Below, piece by piece: positions 10,330 through 21,091 of a stretch of DNA of 64,000 bases. The position numbers and the translations under genes are program-made. Location: NCBI RefSeq assembly GCF_030463565.1, contig NC_134653.1, forward strand, positions 28,085,150 to 28,149,149. Direction: 5' to 3'. The notes below the pieces were generated by a model. It was not told the origin of the DNA. It was given only the letters and a program-made list of their open reading frames with translations, and did not search any database. Source of the stretch: Pelecanus crispus. Lineage: Eukaryota > Chordata > Aves > Pelecaniformes > Pelecanidae. Position 1 is the stretch's first letter. Each line of letters opens with the position of its first letter.

Positions 10330-11645
10330 AACGGGTGTCAGAAATGCAGGTCTGTGAATCCTGCTGATTATGTCAATTCATTACGAATGAGTGACTTTAC
10401 ACAGTTTGATTTAGTAAAAGTTAGAATTTACTTGTAGCGAATTGCAGAATTTGATTATAATATTTTCAATAGCACTCAATCATCAATGATTAATAAAGTG
10501 ATTAGACAAAATTGATCAAAACAGTGACTTAGTTACAGATTCGAAGATGGCAAGGTTCACTCCATTACTACATAGAAGCACATAAAAGAGAATTAAATCA
10601 CAATGAGTTAAAATGATTCATAAAAAGATTGCGTATATATGGAATAAAGGCAAGGGGGGGGGCCCTCCCGTTGAGTCACGAGGTTTAGACTAGACCCCCT
10701 TGCTTTCTAAACTCCTTCTCAGAGAGGAGCCTAGGTGCGGCTAGGTCTAGTCTTAGTCTCAGACTTGGTCAATGGTTTATATGGATAAGGATAATGTATA
10801 TATATGCATATCTGTATATCTAGTACATAGGAAAAATATATAAAGGAAATTGGATTATGTGAGAGAGAGAGATAAATCATTTGTAGGGGATATGGAAACC
10901 CTCCCGTTGAGTCGCGAGGTTCAGAATGGCCCCCCTTGCTTTCTAAACTCCTTCTCAGAGAGGAGCCTAGGTGCAGCTGGGCCCACTCTTAGTCTCAGAC
11001 TTGGTCAACGGTTTAGGAGAGTAATGCTATAAGAATAGTACAGCAATATAAAACTCCTTTTAAAATTAAATCATACATCTACAAAACTACTTAAATTGAT
11101 TCATGCATGCACACTTACAATTATAAATGCATATATGAAAACAGTATACCTCTTAAAAATTCCCCTCGAGTTGAGTGAAATACTCACGTCTAATGCCTTG
11201 GCATTTCTCAACGAGTGAGAGTAGAGTCTCGAGGAGTGAAGAATATTAGCAGCCCAGGCTCCGTTGTTGATCTCCGGTAATGGAGTTCTGGTTGCAGCAG
11301 ACTTTCGGAGTCTGCTAGTTGTCGCTGACTGAGAGACATTTCGATCAGAGGGAGATGCTGGTGTGGCCCGCGGCGGTCCAGGAGAGCTCAAAGGGCCTCA
11401 CTTAGGACTGCCGTTTATAGGATTGCGAGATTATTGACTTTAATTACCAGTAAATTTCCATCTGAGCCACAATTCGGGTCAGCTTGTTGTTGGAATTCCA
11501 GCAGTGATGATACCACACTGTTTCAAGGCTGTTTGTTCTCGTTCCCCTCGTTAGCCATAATATGAATCTTGATAAGAACAGAGCCGCTCTCTGCTCCAGC
11601 CATGTAGGAGTTTCTGGTACAATTAAGGGGGGCTTAACTGACCAA
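10330..11645 (-). mobile_element. Nested LTR-like, AT-rich segment with an internal repeat
   Basis: It lies inside the retroelement and interrupts it before the Gag-like piece. A CTATAAA box is present on the minus strand (about 11414-11420). A ~95-bp unit (key words gagaaggagtttagaaagca, gactcaacgggaggg) occurs twice, near 10665-10770 and 10900-11015. Composition is much more AT-rich than the V-gene DNA. The sequence agrees with a second LTR family inserted into the first, but exact termini and target duplication were not resolved. Confidence 0.5.
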
Positions 11646-11982
11646 CTCGCTACACTGCGGCCTGGAATTCCTGAGATTGTAAAGCAGCTGAAGTAAAGGG
11701 GAAAGACAGAACAGAAACAAAAAGGGGGGGAGGGGGGGTGGGGTGGGGGGAGATGTACCACCACAATGGGTAGCTTCCACTTCCTGCTTGAATTCTCTCA
11801 CTCCTTCCTCCAATTTCTGTGTGGAAGGACCGGCTTCTTGATCGAACCCTTCCTCTTCTTCCTTGTCCCTTACTAATCGATGCTATGAACCCATTGTTCT
11901 CCTTGTCCACTGTTTCCTTTTCACTACTGGGGCAATTACCGTAGTTGTTGTTGTTTGGGTCCCTATCCCAACCATGGTGTCC

Positions 11983-12586
11983 TCAGATGGAGTTTGGTCC
12001 CTGCCTCAACCACAGTCCTCTGAGAGTACTGAACAGTGGCTCGACAGGCACAGGCCAGGCCCCAGTACAGTGCTGGAAGCTGCTGGTTTTCCCTGGCTTG
12101 CCAGGGTTGTTTGCCTCTTCAGGTGTAAAGTCCCAGGTTATGGGAGGTGATAACCATCCTAGGAATCTGCCCAAATCCTTCCACACACTCTGACACCCAG
12201 GGACTGCCTGCCTCAAGGCACATTTCAGTATTGCCTCACCCAACAGTTGTCTTCTCTTATACCAAGATGAGACCAGATTCCACAAAACCCATGATATGAC
12301 AACAGTATTAATTAGTAGTATTAAGCAGCTCTCGTAAGAGTGGACAAGGACCTCAGGAGCTTGCATAATAGAACCATCCACATCAGTCCCGGGTAGGGAG
12401 AGGCAGATGTATCCTCTCACCCTCTCCACAAGATAGCTCCCCCAGCACAGTAAGGCCATCAATGCCAGGGCAAAGCACATAGCCGTTATTTGGATTAACA
12501 CGTTCCCCGGCTCAGCAAAATAAAGAGATAAGAAGTGCAGCCAACAAACTCTGTGACCCGCACAGGAGCTTGCAACTAAACACATA
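11983..12586 (-). pseudogene. Open frame downstream of the retroelement primer-binding site, unidentified
   Basis: From the first ATG (12586) the frame encodes about 200 residues. It has two hydrophobic stretches (ITAMCFALALMALLCW and SCLILLINTVVISWVLW) consistent with membrane segments. I do not recognise a retroviral structural or enzymatic domain. It begins within about 45 bp of the primer-binding site, where a leader or Gag would start. Its mirror (31990-32592) differs by one visible Trp/Arg substitution. Confidence 0.45.
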
Positions 12587-12627
12587 CTGTAGCTACAGCA
12601 CGCTTCATACAAAACTGCCTTTGTCAA

Positions 12628-12645
12628 GCCCCACGCTGGGAGCCA
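12628..12645 (-). other. Primer-binding-site-like sequence of the retroelement
   Basis: The minus-strand sequence tggctcccagcgtggggc closely resembles the tRNA-Lys1,2 primer-binding site (tggcgcccaacgtggggc), with two mismatches. It lies 9 bp inside the LTR end (CCACCACA), the normal place for a primer-binding site. Confidence 0.65.
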
Positions 12646-13095
12646 AAAAGGACTGTGGTGGGACAGGTGGGGAGAAAATGAGATGAAAAAACCCCTCGTG
12701 GGTCAAGATAAAGGCAGTGTGATAAAAAAGCAAAAGCAAAGGCTGTGTGTGGAAGCAAAAGAAGGAAACAAAGATTTTATTCTCTACTTCCCATCAGCAG
12801 GCGATGTCCCACCACTTCATGGGAAGAAGGGCTTCGGCACGTGTAGCTGTTGCTCCAGAAGACAAAGGTAAATAATGAATGCCCCCCCTTCCTTCTCCTT
12901 TCTCTTAGCTTTTATTGCTGAGACAATGTCACACGGTATGGCATCTCCCTTTGGTCACTTTGGGTCAGCTGACCTGGCTGTGTCCCCTCCCAAGACCTTG
13001 CCCACCTCTAGCCTACTCGTGAGGCTCAGGGAGGGCTGTGCTGGTGGGGCACTGGCTGACCCCCATCTTCTCCCCTCTCTCCTCTCCCTCTCCAG

Positions 13096-13395
13096 GTTCC
13101 CTGGTCCAGGCAGCGCTGACTCAGCAGCCGTCCTCAGTGTCAGCGAACGTGGGAGAAACCGTCCGGATCACCTGCTCTGGGCTTAGCTACAGCTATGGCT
13201 GGGTCCAGCAGAAGACACCTGGCAGTGCCATTGTCACTGTGATCTACTACAACACCAACAGACCCTCAGGCATCCCTTCGTGATTCTCTGGATCCTTGTC
13301 TGGCTCCACGGGCACGTTAACCATCAGTGGGGTCCAAGCCGAGGACGAGGCTGTCTATTACTGTGGTGGCATCGACAGCAGCAGCAATGGTGCCT
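13096..13395 (+). pseudogene. IGLV: VL10: leaderless V-lambda with one stop
   Basis: AG acceptor 13094-13095, then [61 protein letters not shown] (13281-13283) replaces Arg in IPSRF. FR3 and CDR3 ([10 protein letters not shown]) follow in frame. FR2 is unusual ([15 protein letters not shown]). The upstream flank is cut by the retroelement LTR at about 13024, so no leader exists. Mirror copy: VL26. Confidence 0.88.
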
Positions 13396-13855
13396 GGTGA
13401 TAATGAGCAATAGGAAGTGAGACACAGACTCCAAAAGCAAAGGAAGAGTTTCAGCCCTTCTCCCTCCTGCCCGAGCAGAGTTGTGGCTGTGGGGCTGAGG
13501 CAGGCTCCTGTGCCCTCTGCACGATCATGGCTGTGACTGTCCTCCCTTTCATGTCCCAGAGACCTGGAGGTGACTTTGTGGCTGGGGAGCATTGCTCCTG
13601 TCCTTACAAAGTTCACAGTGTGGCCTTCTCGCCCATCCCACTGCGTCTTGCTACTGATGACCATGTCCTCCTGCTGCTGCCAGAGCTGCCTCTGTGCTGG
13701 GATGCGTTGTGGTGGGCTCTGCTCGCCAAATGTGCCTGTGACTGTGTCTGGGTCTGTTCTCCTCTGACTGTGGCATTCCCCATCCCCAGTGAGGGCTGTG
13801 CTGGTGGGGCACTGGCTCACCCCCATCTTCTCCCCTCTCTCCTCTCCCTCTCCAG

Positions 13856-14157
13856 GATCCCTGGTCCAGGCAGCGCTGACTCAGGAGCCGTCCTCAGTGT
13901 CGGCGAACGTGGGAGAAACTATCAAGATCACCTGCTCTGGGAGCAGTGGCAGCTATGGCTGGTCCCAGCAGAAGATACCTGGCAGTGCCCCTGTCACTGT
14001 GATCTATAGTAACACCAACAGACCCTCGGGCATCCCTTCGCGATTCTCTGGATCCACGTCTGGCTCCACGAGCATGTTAACCATCAGTGGGGTCCAAGCC
14101 GAGGATGAGGCTGTCTATTTACTGTGGTGGCATCGACGGCAGCAGCAGCAATCAACC
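13856..14157 (+). pseudogene. IGLV: VL11: leaderless V-lambda, frameshifted before the CDR3 cysteine
   Basis: The exon reads [59 protein letters not shown]. One extra T in the FR3 Tyr-Tyr codons (near 14117-14120) destroys the YYC frame. FR2 has WSQQ instead of WYQQ. A nonamer acaaaaatc follows at the proper distance but the heptamer reads cccagga. Mirror copy VL25 has the same extra base. Confidence 0.87.
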
Positions 14158-14211
14158 CCAGGAGACACAGAGCAAGGAGGAAGTGATACAAAAATCTCCT
14201 GCCATCACAGA

Positions 14212-14819
14212 AATTGTTTAGGTTGGAAAAGACCTTTAAGATCATCCAGTCCAACCATTAACCTAGCACTGCCACGTCCACCACTAAACCAGTTAAGGGT
14301 AGAGTAATAATCTCATGTTTCCTGGCTTGGTGGCTGGATTATTTTTTAATGAAAATAAAAACTAGGAATCATTAAGGTTGGAAAGGACCTCCAAGATCAT
14401 CAGTCCAACCATCAACCCAACACCACCATGCCTACTAAACCATGTCCCAAAGTGCCACGTCTACCCATTTTTTTCAACACCTCCAGGGATGGTGACTCCA
14501 CCACCTCTCTGGGCAGCCTGGTCCAATGCTTGACTACTCTTTCCATGAAGAAATTTCTCCTAATATGCAACCTAAACCTCCCCTGGTGCAGCTTGAGCCC
14601 ATTTCCTCTCATCCTATCGCTATCTACTTGGGAGAAGAGACCAGCACCCACCTCACTACACCCTCCTTTCAGGTAGTTGTAGAGAGCGATAAGGTCCCCC
14701 CTCAGCCTCCTCTTCTCCAGGCTAAACAATCCCACTTCCCTCAAAAGCTCCTCTTCAGACTTGTTCTCTAGGCCCTTCACCAGCTTCGTTACCCTTCTCT
14801 GGACACGCTCAAGCACCTC
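14212..14819 (-). mobile_element. CR1 LINE 3' fragment, joined directly to VL12
   Basis: Minus-strand CR1 tail and ORF2 C-terminal remnant, the same piece as 3642-4246. It ends at 14819 exactly where the RSS spacer of VL12 should continue, so the junction removed that RSS. Mirror: 29756-30363. Confidence 0.88.
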
Positions 14820-14848
14820 AATGTCTTTGTTGGCATGGTGTCACCATA

Positions 14849-15335
14849 ATACCAGCACTGCTGCTGTCGTAGCCACCACAGTAATAGACAGCCTCGTCCT
14901 CGGCTTGGACCCCACTGATGGTTAACGTGGCTGTGGAGCCGGACGTGGATCCAGAGAATCGCGAGGGGATGTCCGAGGGTCTGCTGTTGCCGTTGTAGAT
15001 CAGAGTGACAGGGGCACTGCCAGGTGTCTTCTGCTGGAACCAGCCAGCACTATAGCTGCTGCTGCCAATCCCAGAGCAGGTGATCTTGACAGTTTCTCCT
15101 GGTTTCACCGACACTGAGGACGGCTGCTGAGTCAGCGCTGCCTGGACCAGGGAACCTGGAGAGGGAGAGGAGAGAGGGGAGAAGACGGGGGTCAGCCAGG
15201 GCCCCACCAGCACAGCCCTCCCCGTGCAGCAGGACTGGGCCCCTGTGCCCAAAGGCCCCGGCCGGGCGCAGCGAGTCTGGCCAGGGTACCTGAGCCATGG
15301 GCGAGCACCGCGAGGAGGAGAGGGGCCCAGGCCAT
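14849..15335 (-). pseudogene. IGLV: VL12: V-lambda with leader and open exon, no promoter and truncated RSS
   Basis: On the minus strand the ATG leader exon is 15335-15290 (donor GTACCC rather than the common GTGCCC). The V exon 15155-14849 is open: [61 protein letters not shown] to [13 protein letters not shown]. The heptamer reads tatggtg, and CR1 takes over about 22 bp later. Upstream of the leader, CR1 sequence begins near 15361, so no octamer is present. Mirror copy: VL24. Confidence 0.88.
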
Positions 15336-15380
15336 GGCGTGATCCCACCAGCTCTGTAGCGCAGAGCTCTGTAGCTCTGC

Positions 15381-16625
15381 TTGACCAACCTGACGTCCTT
15401 TTATGACCTGTTGACCCACCTGGTAGATGATAGAAAGGCTGTGGATATCATTTACCTGGACTTTAGCAAAGCTTTTGACACAGTCTCCCATAATATTCTC
15501 CTTGGGAAGCTGCCAGCTCATGGCTTGGATGGGCATAGTCTTCACTGGGTAAAAAACTGGTTGGGTGGCTGAGCCCAGAGAGTTGTGGTAAATGGAGTTA
15601 AGTCCAGTTGGCAGCCAGTCACGAGCGGTGTTCCCCAGGGGTCTGTTTTGGGGCCAGCCTTGTTTAATATCTTCATTAATGATCTGGATGAGGGGATTGA
15701 GTGCACCCTCGGTAAGTTTGCAGATGACACCAAGTTGGGTAGGAGTGTCGATCTGCTGGAGGGTAGGATGGTCCTGCAGAGGGACCTGGACAGGCTGGAC
15801 CAATGGGCCAAGGCCAACTGTATGAGGTTTAACAAGGCCAAGTGCCGGGTCCTGCATTTTGGTCACAACAACCAGATGCAATGCTACAGGCTTGGGGAAG
15901 AGTGGCTGGAAAGCTGCCTGGCTGAAAAGGACCTGGGGGTGTTGGTTGACAGCCAGCTGAACATGAGCCAGCAGTGTGCCCAGGTGGCCACGAAGGCCAA
16001 CAGCATCCTGGCTTGTATCAGGAATAGTGTGGCCAGCAGGAGCAGGGAGGTGATTGTCCCCCTGTATTCGGCGCTGGTGAGGCCACACCTCGACTACTGT
16101 GTCCACTTTTGGGCCCCTACTACAAGACAGACATTGAGGTGCTGGAGCGTGTTCAGAGAAGAACAACAAAGCTGGTGAAGGGTCTGGAGCACAGGCTTTA
16201 TGAGGAGCGGCTGCGGGAACTGGGGTTGTTTAGCCTGGAGAAGAGGAGGCTGAGGGGGGACCCTATCGCTCCCTAGAACTACCTGAAAGGAGGGTGTAGT
16301 GAGGTGGGTGTTGGTCTCTTCTCCCAAGTAGTTAGCGATAGGACGAGAGGAAATGGGCTCAAGCTGCGCCAGGGGAGGTTTAGGTTGGATATTAGGAAAA
16401 ATTTCTTCACGGAAAGGATTGGACCAGGCTTCCCAGAGAGGTGATGGAGTCACCATCCCTGGAAGTGTTCAAAACATGGGTAGATGTGGCACTCTGGGAC
16501 ATGGTTTAGCCTAGTCTACCCTTAATTGGTTTAGTGTGGACTTGGTAGTGTAGGTTAATGGTTGGACAGGATGATCTTAAAGGTCTTTTCCAACCTAAAC
16601 GATTCTATGATTCAATGATTCTATC
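15381..16625 (+). mobile_element. CR1 LINE fragment with reverse-transcriptase remnant
   Basis: Plus-strand frames show the reverse-transcriptase core: YLDFSKAFDTVSHNILL, a stop, then [20 protein letters not shown] and FADDTKL (the catalytic DD motif), continuing to [18 protein letters not shown]. The frame breaks near 16140. The element ends with the CR1 3' repeat (gattctatgattcaatgatt) at about 16620. It is 5'-truncated and carries stops and frameshifts, so inactive. Its left end forms the inner boundary of the inverted repeat. Confidence 0.93.
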
Positions 16626-16629
16626 CCTG

Positions 16630-16770
16630 CATTTCTTTACCAAGACGGTGGTCGGACACTGGAACAGATCTCCCAGAGAGGTAGTTGGTGCCCCAAGCCT
16701 GTCGGTGTTATAGAAGCATTTGGACAATGCCCTGAATAAGCTAATGCCCTAAAACTGCCCCACCATCAAA
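16630..16770 (+). mobile_element. Short CR1 ORF2 C-terminal fragment
   Basis: The plus-strand reading [26 protein letters not shown] matches the CR1 ORF2 C-terminus. The same piece recurs between V pairs at about 19345-19480 (+), 29060-29190 (-), 45565-45695 (-), 52380-52510 (-) and, more diverged, 60405-60520. Confidence 0.75.
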
Positions 16771-16813
16771 TGGGGACAGCAGAAGGTCCTAACTGGCCCC
16801 TGTGATGGTGGGA

Positions 16814-16852
16814 GATTTTTGTATCACTTCCCCATTGCTCCGTGTCAGTGTG
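16814..16852 (-). other. RSS of VL13 (23-bp spacer)
   Basis: On the minus strand: heptamer cacactg (one mismatch to CACAGTG), 23-bp spacer, nonamer acaaaaatc. This is one of the better-preserved recombination signals, attached to a V exon that lacks both structural cysteines. Confidence 0.75.
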
Positions 16853-17150
16853 GCAGCAACACTGCTGCTGTCGATGCTACCCCAGTAATAGACAGCCTCG
16901 TCCTCGGCTTGGACCCCACTGATGGTTAACGTGGCCGTGGAGCCAGATGCAGAACCAGAGAATCGTGAAGGGATGTCCGAGGGTCTTCTGGTGCTAGCAT
17001 AGATCACAGTGACAGGGACACTGCCAGGTGTCTTCTGCTGGTACCAGCCAGCATAAGCATAACTGCTGCTGTCAATCCCAGACTTGATGGTTTCTCCCAG
17101 GTTCGCTGACACTGAGGGCGTCTGAGTCAGCGCTGCCTGGACCAGGGAAC
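16853..17150 (-). pseudogene. IGLV: VL13: leaderless V-lambda missing both conserved cysteines
   Basis: The minus-strand exon is open: [43 protein letters not shown].... A 9-bp in-frame deletion removed ITC of FR1, and the FR3 Cys codon is TGG (VYYWGS). No disulfide-bonded V domain could form. No leader or promoter was found upstream. Confidence 0.9.
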
Positions 17151-17667
17151 CTGGAGAGGGAGAGGAGAGAGGGGAGAAGATGGGGGTCAGCCAGGGCCCC
17201 ACCAGCACAGCCCTCCTCGTGCAGCGGAACGGGCACGGGGCCCCTCTTCCATAAAGTCCCGATGCCATGCAGGGACCCAGAGCAAGACACACAGAGCCCA
17301 AGGCCAGAGCTCTGGGGCCCTGTGAAGAGAGCTGGCAGAAGCAGGGATAGGGAGTGCCAGCGTTGGAGAAGGGCCCCGCTCAGGGTTTGGGCACATTAAC
17401 GGGGAGCAGAGCCCTGGGCAGCCCAGAGCATCCCAGCACAGAGGCAACTCCAGCAGCAAGACGAGGATGGGGCTGCCAGGAGCAAGAGGCAGCAGGGCTG
17501 GGGACAAGGCAATGCCATACCTTACGTAGGGACAGACACAAAGTGCCCCTGGCCCCAGAGTCAGCTCCCACACGGCACGGTACAGTCAGGAGAACATTCA
17601 CAGTCCCGTCCTTGGACAGGGACAGGAACTTGCCCCAGCCCCACAGCCCTGCTCAGCCACGAGGCAA
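17151..17667. other. VL13 5' flank (no gene)
   Basis: Reverse-strand equivalent of 1772-2227 and 47371-47880. No leader exon. Several strong-looking frames occur on both strands but they repeat the V flank of other copies. Confidence 0.6.
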
Positions 17668-18740
17668 TGTGGTGGCTTGGCCCTGGCTGGATGCCAAGTG
17701 CCCACCAAAGCTGCTCTATCACTCCCCTTCTCAAGTGGACAGGGGAGAGAAAGTAAGGACAGGGAGATCACCCAGCAATTACCGTCACAGGCACAACAGA
17801 CTCGACTTGGGGAAAATCAGTTTAAATTATTACCTATCAAAAGTGACTAGGGTTATGAGAAATAAAACCAAATCTTAAAACACCTTTCCCGCCCACCCCT
17901 CCCTTCATCCCGGGCTCAACTGCACTCCCAATTTTCTCTGCCTCCTCACCCCGAGTGGTGCAGGGGGATGGGGAATGGCGGTTGTGGTCCGTTCATCAAA
18001 TGTCATCTCTACCACTTGTTCCTCCTCAGGGGAGGACTCCTCACGCTCTTCCCCTGCTCCAGCGTGGGGTCCCTCCCACGGGACACAGTCCTCCATGAAC
18101 TTCTCCAATGTGGGTCCTTTCCCATGGCCTACAGTTCTTCACGAACTGCTCCAGCGTGGGCCCCCCATGGGGTCACAAGTCCTGCCAGCAAATTTGCTCC
18201 AGCATGGGCTCCTCTCTCTCCATGGGCCCACAGGTCCTGACAGGAGCCTGCTCCAGTGTGGGCTTCCTATGGGGTCACAGCCTCCTTCGGGCAAATCCAC
18301 CTGCTCTGGCGTGGGATCCTTCCCGGGGATGCAGGTGGATATCTGCTCCCACGTGGGCCGCCATGGGCTGCAGGGGCACAGCTGCCTCGCCAGGGTCTGC
18401 ACCAAGGGCTGCGGGGGAATCTCTGCTCCGGCACCTGCAGCACCTCCTCCCCTCCCTCTGCACTGACCTCAGTGTCTGCAGACTCATTCCTCTCACATAT
18501 TCTCACTCCAGCGGCAGTTTGTGTCCCAGAGGGGTGTTTTTTGTCTCCCCTTCTTAAATCGGCTATCACAGAGGCGCTACCACTGTCGCTGATGGGCTCA
18601 GCCTTGGCCAGTGGCCGGTCCGTCTTGGAGCCGGCTGGCATTGGCTCTATCAGACATAGGGGAAGCTTCTAGCAGCTTCTCACAGAAGCCAACCGTGTAG
18701 CCCCCCTGCTACTGAAACCTTGCCACACAAACCCAATACA
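17668..18740 (-). mobile_element. Solo LTR, 1.07-kb bird family
   Basis: On the minus strand it begins TGTATTGGGTTTGTG (18740) and ends CCACCACA (17668), with terminal TG...CA. It contains a TTTAAGAAGG TATA-like stretch and an AATAAAAC polyadenylation-like region near its 3' end. No internal retroviral sequence adjoins it. No obvious target duplication was seen. It is the inverted copy of 46299-47370. Confidence 0.85.
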
Positions 18741-18811
18741 GGGAGAAGGGCAGAAAACCACCATTTTTAACTGCCCTGTAGCACACTTCCACATCTCTCT
18801 GTGTCGCTACA

Positions 18812-19286
18812 ACATCATAACCACTGCTGTCGGAGCTACCACAGTAATAGACAGCCTCGTCCTCGGCTTGGACCCCACTGATGGTTAACGTGGCCGTGGT
18901 GCCAGACTGGGATCCAGAGAATCGTGAAGGGATGCCCGAGGGTCTGTTGTCGTTAGCATAGATCACCGTGACAGGGGCACTGCCAGGTGTCTTCTGCTGG
19001 ATCCAGCCATAGTAGCTGCCACCACCAGAGCAGGTGATCTTGACGGTTTCTCCCAGGTTGGGCAATACCGAGGACAGCTGAGTCAGCGCTGCCTGGACCA
19101 GGGAACCTGGAGAGGGAGAGGAGAGAGGGGAGAAGATGGGGGTGAGCCAGGGCCCCACCAGCACAGCCCTCCCCACGCAGCAGGACTGGGCCCCTGTGCC
19201 CAAAGGCCCCAGCCGGGCTCAGCAAGTCTGGCCAGGGCACCTGAGCCATGGGCGAGCACCGCGAGGAGGAGAGGGGCCCAGGCCAT
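18812..19286 (-). pseudogene. IGLV: VL14: V-lambda with leader and open exon, no promoter, decayed RSS
   Basis: ATG leader 19286-19241, intron, V exon 19106-18812. Open: [57 protein letters not shown] to [15 protein letters not shown]1 is one residue shorter and unusual (LSSVLPN). Heptamer position reads tgtagcg. A CR1 piece replaces the promoter. Copies: VL37 (different FR1) and VL42 (same FR1, broken later). Confidence 0.87.
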
Positions 19287-19344
19287 GGCGCGATCCCACC
19301 AGCTCTGTAGCGCAGTGCAGGAACAGAGCTCCTGGGGGTCATCC

Positions 19345-19480
19345 CTGCATTTCTTTACCAAGACGGTGGTCAGACACTGGAACCGATCTCCCAGAGAGAT
19401 CATTGGTGACCCAAGCCAGTCAGTATTATAGAAGCATTTGGACAATGCCCTGAATAAGCTAATGCCCTAATACTGCCCCA
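19345..19480 (+). mobile_element. Short CR1 fragment between VL15 and VL14
   Basis: Same CR1 ORF2-terminal fragment as at 16630-16770. It occupies the place where VL14's octamer promoter would be. Confidence 0.7.
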
Positions 19481-19531
19481 CCATCAAATGGGGACAGCAG
19501 AGGCTCCTAACTTGCCCCTGCAATGGCGGGA

Positions 19532-19570
19532 GCATTTTGTATCACTTACCCATTGCTCCGTGTCACTATG
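19532..19570 (-). other. RSS-like signal of VL15 (23-bp spacer)
   Basis: Minus strand: heptamer catagtg (one mismatch), 23-bp spacer, nonamer acaaaatgc. The same variant occurs at VL23, VL36 and VL41. Confidence 0.65.
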
Positions 19571-19880
19571 GCACCAGTAGAGCTGCTGCTGTCGTAGCCA
19601 CCACAGTAATAGACAGCCTCGTCCTCGGCTTGGACCCCAGTGATGGTTAACGTGGCTGTGGAGCCAGACAAGGATCCAGAGAATCGCGAAGGGATGCCCG
19701 AGGGTCTGTTGGTGTTCTGGTAGATCACAGTGACAGGGGCACTGCCAGGTGCCTTCTGCTGGTACCAGCCAGGACCATAGCTGCTGCCGCTGCTAAACCC
19801 AGAGCAGGTGATTTGGACGGTTTGTACTGGGTTTGCTGAAACCGAGGGTGGCTGAGTGGGCACTGCCTGGACCAGGGAAC
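19571..19880 (-). pseudogene. IGLV: VL15: leaderless V-lambda, open exon, mutated splice acceptor
   Basis: Open exon [45 protein letters not shown]... to [17 protein letters not shown] replaces the usual G(A)G before Trp, and NPVQT replaces NPGQT. The splice acceptor reads ctctccGG rather than ctctccAG. With no leader upstream, it can only be a donor. Confidence 0.85.
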
Positions 19881-20335
19881 CCGGAGAGGGAGAGGAGAGA
19901 GTCAGGCGGTCAGCCAGTACCTCACCCGCACAGTCCTCACTGGGGATGGGGAATGCCACAGTCAGAGGAGAACAGACCCGGACACAGTCACAGGCACAGT
20001 TGGCGAGCAGAGCCCACCACAATGCATCCCAGCACAGAGGCAGCTCTGGCAGCAGCAGGACAAGGTCATCAGTAGCAAGAGGCAGTGGGATGGGCGAAAA
20101 GGCCACACTGTGAACTTTGTAAGGACAGGAGCAATGCTCCCCAGCCACAAAGTCACCTCCAGGTCTCTGGGACATGAAAGGGAGGACAGTCACAGCCATG
20201 ATCGTGCAGAGGGCACAGGAGCCTGCCTCAGCCCAACAGCCACAACTCTGCTTGGCCAGGAGGGAGAAGGGCTGAAACTCTTCCGTTGCTTTCGGAGTCT
20301 GTGTCTCACTTCCTATTGCTTATCGTCACCAGGCA

Positions 20336-20385
20336 CCATTGCTGCTGCTGTCGATGCCACCACAGTAATAGACAGCCCCACAACA
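20336..20385 (-). pseudogene. IGLV: VL16: FR3-CDR3 remnant (inverted copy of VL07)
   Basis: The minus strand carries gctgtctattactgtggtgg and a short CDR3, fused to intron-like sequence, as in VL07 and VL35. Confidence 0.75.
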
Positions 20386-20784
20386 CAGCCCTCCCTGGGC
20401 AGCGAGACGCGGCCCTGATGCCCAAAGGCCATGATAGCACTGAGGAAAGTGAGGAAACAAGGAGCCACACGCAGAGCCCTGGGGCCCTGCAAGGAGAAGG
20501 GGCAGCACGAGCTGTATGTAGCTGCCAGTAGAAAGAGGCAGTGGGGCTGGGGAGAAGGCAATGGCATGCCTGCTGTAGGGACAGGCACGAGGTGCCCACA
20601 GGGCCAGACTCACCTCCTCCACCATGAGGCACAATTGGGAGGACATTTACAAGCATCGCCTCATAGAGGGGACACAAACCTGCCTCAGCCTCACAGGCCT
20701 GCTCAACCATGAGTGAGAAGGGCAGAAAACCCACCTTTTTTAACTCCCCTGTAGCTTGCTTCCACATCTCTCTGTGTCAGTACA

Positions 20785-21091
20785 ACAGCATCACTGCTGC
20801 TGTCCCTGCTACCACAGTAATAGACAGCCTCGTCCTCGGGTTGGACCCCACTGATGGTTAACGTGGCCGTGGAGCCAGACGTGGATCCAGAGAATCGTGA
20901 AGGGATGTCCGAGGGTCTGCTGGTGCCCCCATAGATCACAGTGACAGGAGCACTGCCAGGTGCCTTCTGCTGGTACCAGCCAGCATAAGCATAGCTGCTG
21001 TAAAGCCCAGAGCAGGTGATCTTGACAGTTTCTCCCACGTTCGCCGACACCGAGGACGGCTCCTGAGTCAGCGCTGCCTGGACCAGGGATC
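20785..21091 (-). pseudogene. IGLV: VL17: leaderless V-lambda, open exon
   Basis: Exon after ctccag (start 21091): [62 protein letters not shown], then [13 protein letters not shown]. Open throughout. Inverted sister of VL06 (which has a stop) and VL34. CDR2 GGTSRPS differs from YGNSRPS in the sisters. No leader; heptamer site tgtactg. Confidence 0.85.

Larger units (their letters stand above)
9731..13024 (-). mobile_element. Degenerate LTR retroelement (bird ERV-like), minus orientation
   Basis: Read on the minus strand, it has a 5'-truncated LTR (13024-12655) and an 18-bp tRNA-Lys-like primer-binding site (12645-12628). An open frame without polymerase motifs follows (12586-11983), then a Gag-like N-terminal fragment (10103-9903). 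A second LTR-like unit appears nested inside (about 10330-11645). No reverse transcriptase, integrase or envelope remains and no 3' LTR is recognised, so it is non-functional. It interrupts the 3' flank of VL09. Its identical mirror is 31551-34844. Confidence 0.75.
9395..15360 (+). repeat. Left arm of ~6-kb inverted repeat
   Basis: Every feature here has a mirror on the other strand at 44575 minus its coordinate (for example 9571-9789 with 34786-35004, 11983-12627 with 31948-32592, 14412-14816 with 29759-30163). The constant sum means essentially no net indel across about 5.6 kb. I saw only scattered substitutions and one single-base indel in the VL12/VL24 leader intron. The outer edge lies in a V exon and the inner edge at CR1/V-leader DNA near 15360. 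Confidence 0.92.

Noticed and set aside
15381-16178. Active reverse transcriptase
   Set aside because: The RT core is recognisable, but there is a stop after the first block, frameshifts near the end, and no 5' half. A dead CR1 copy.
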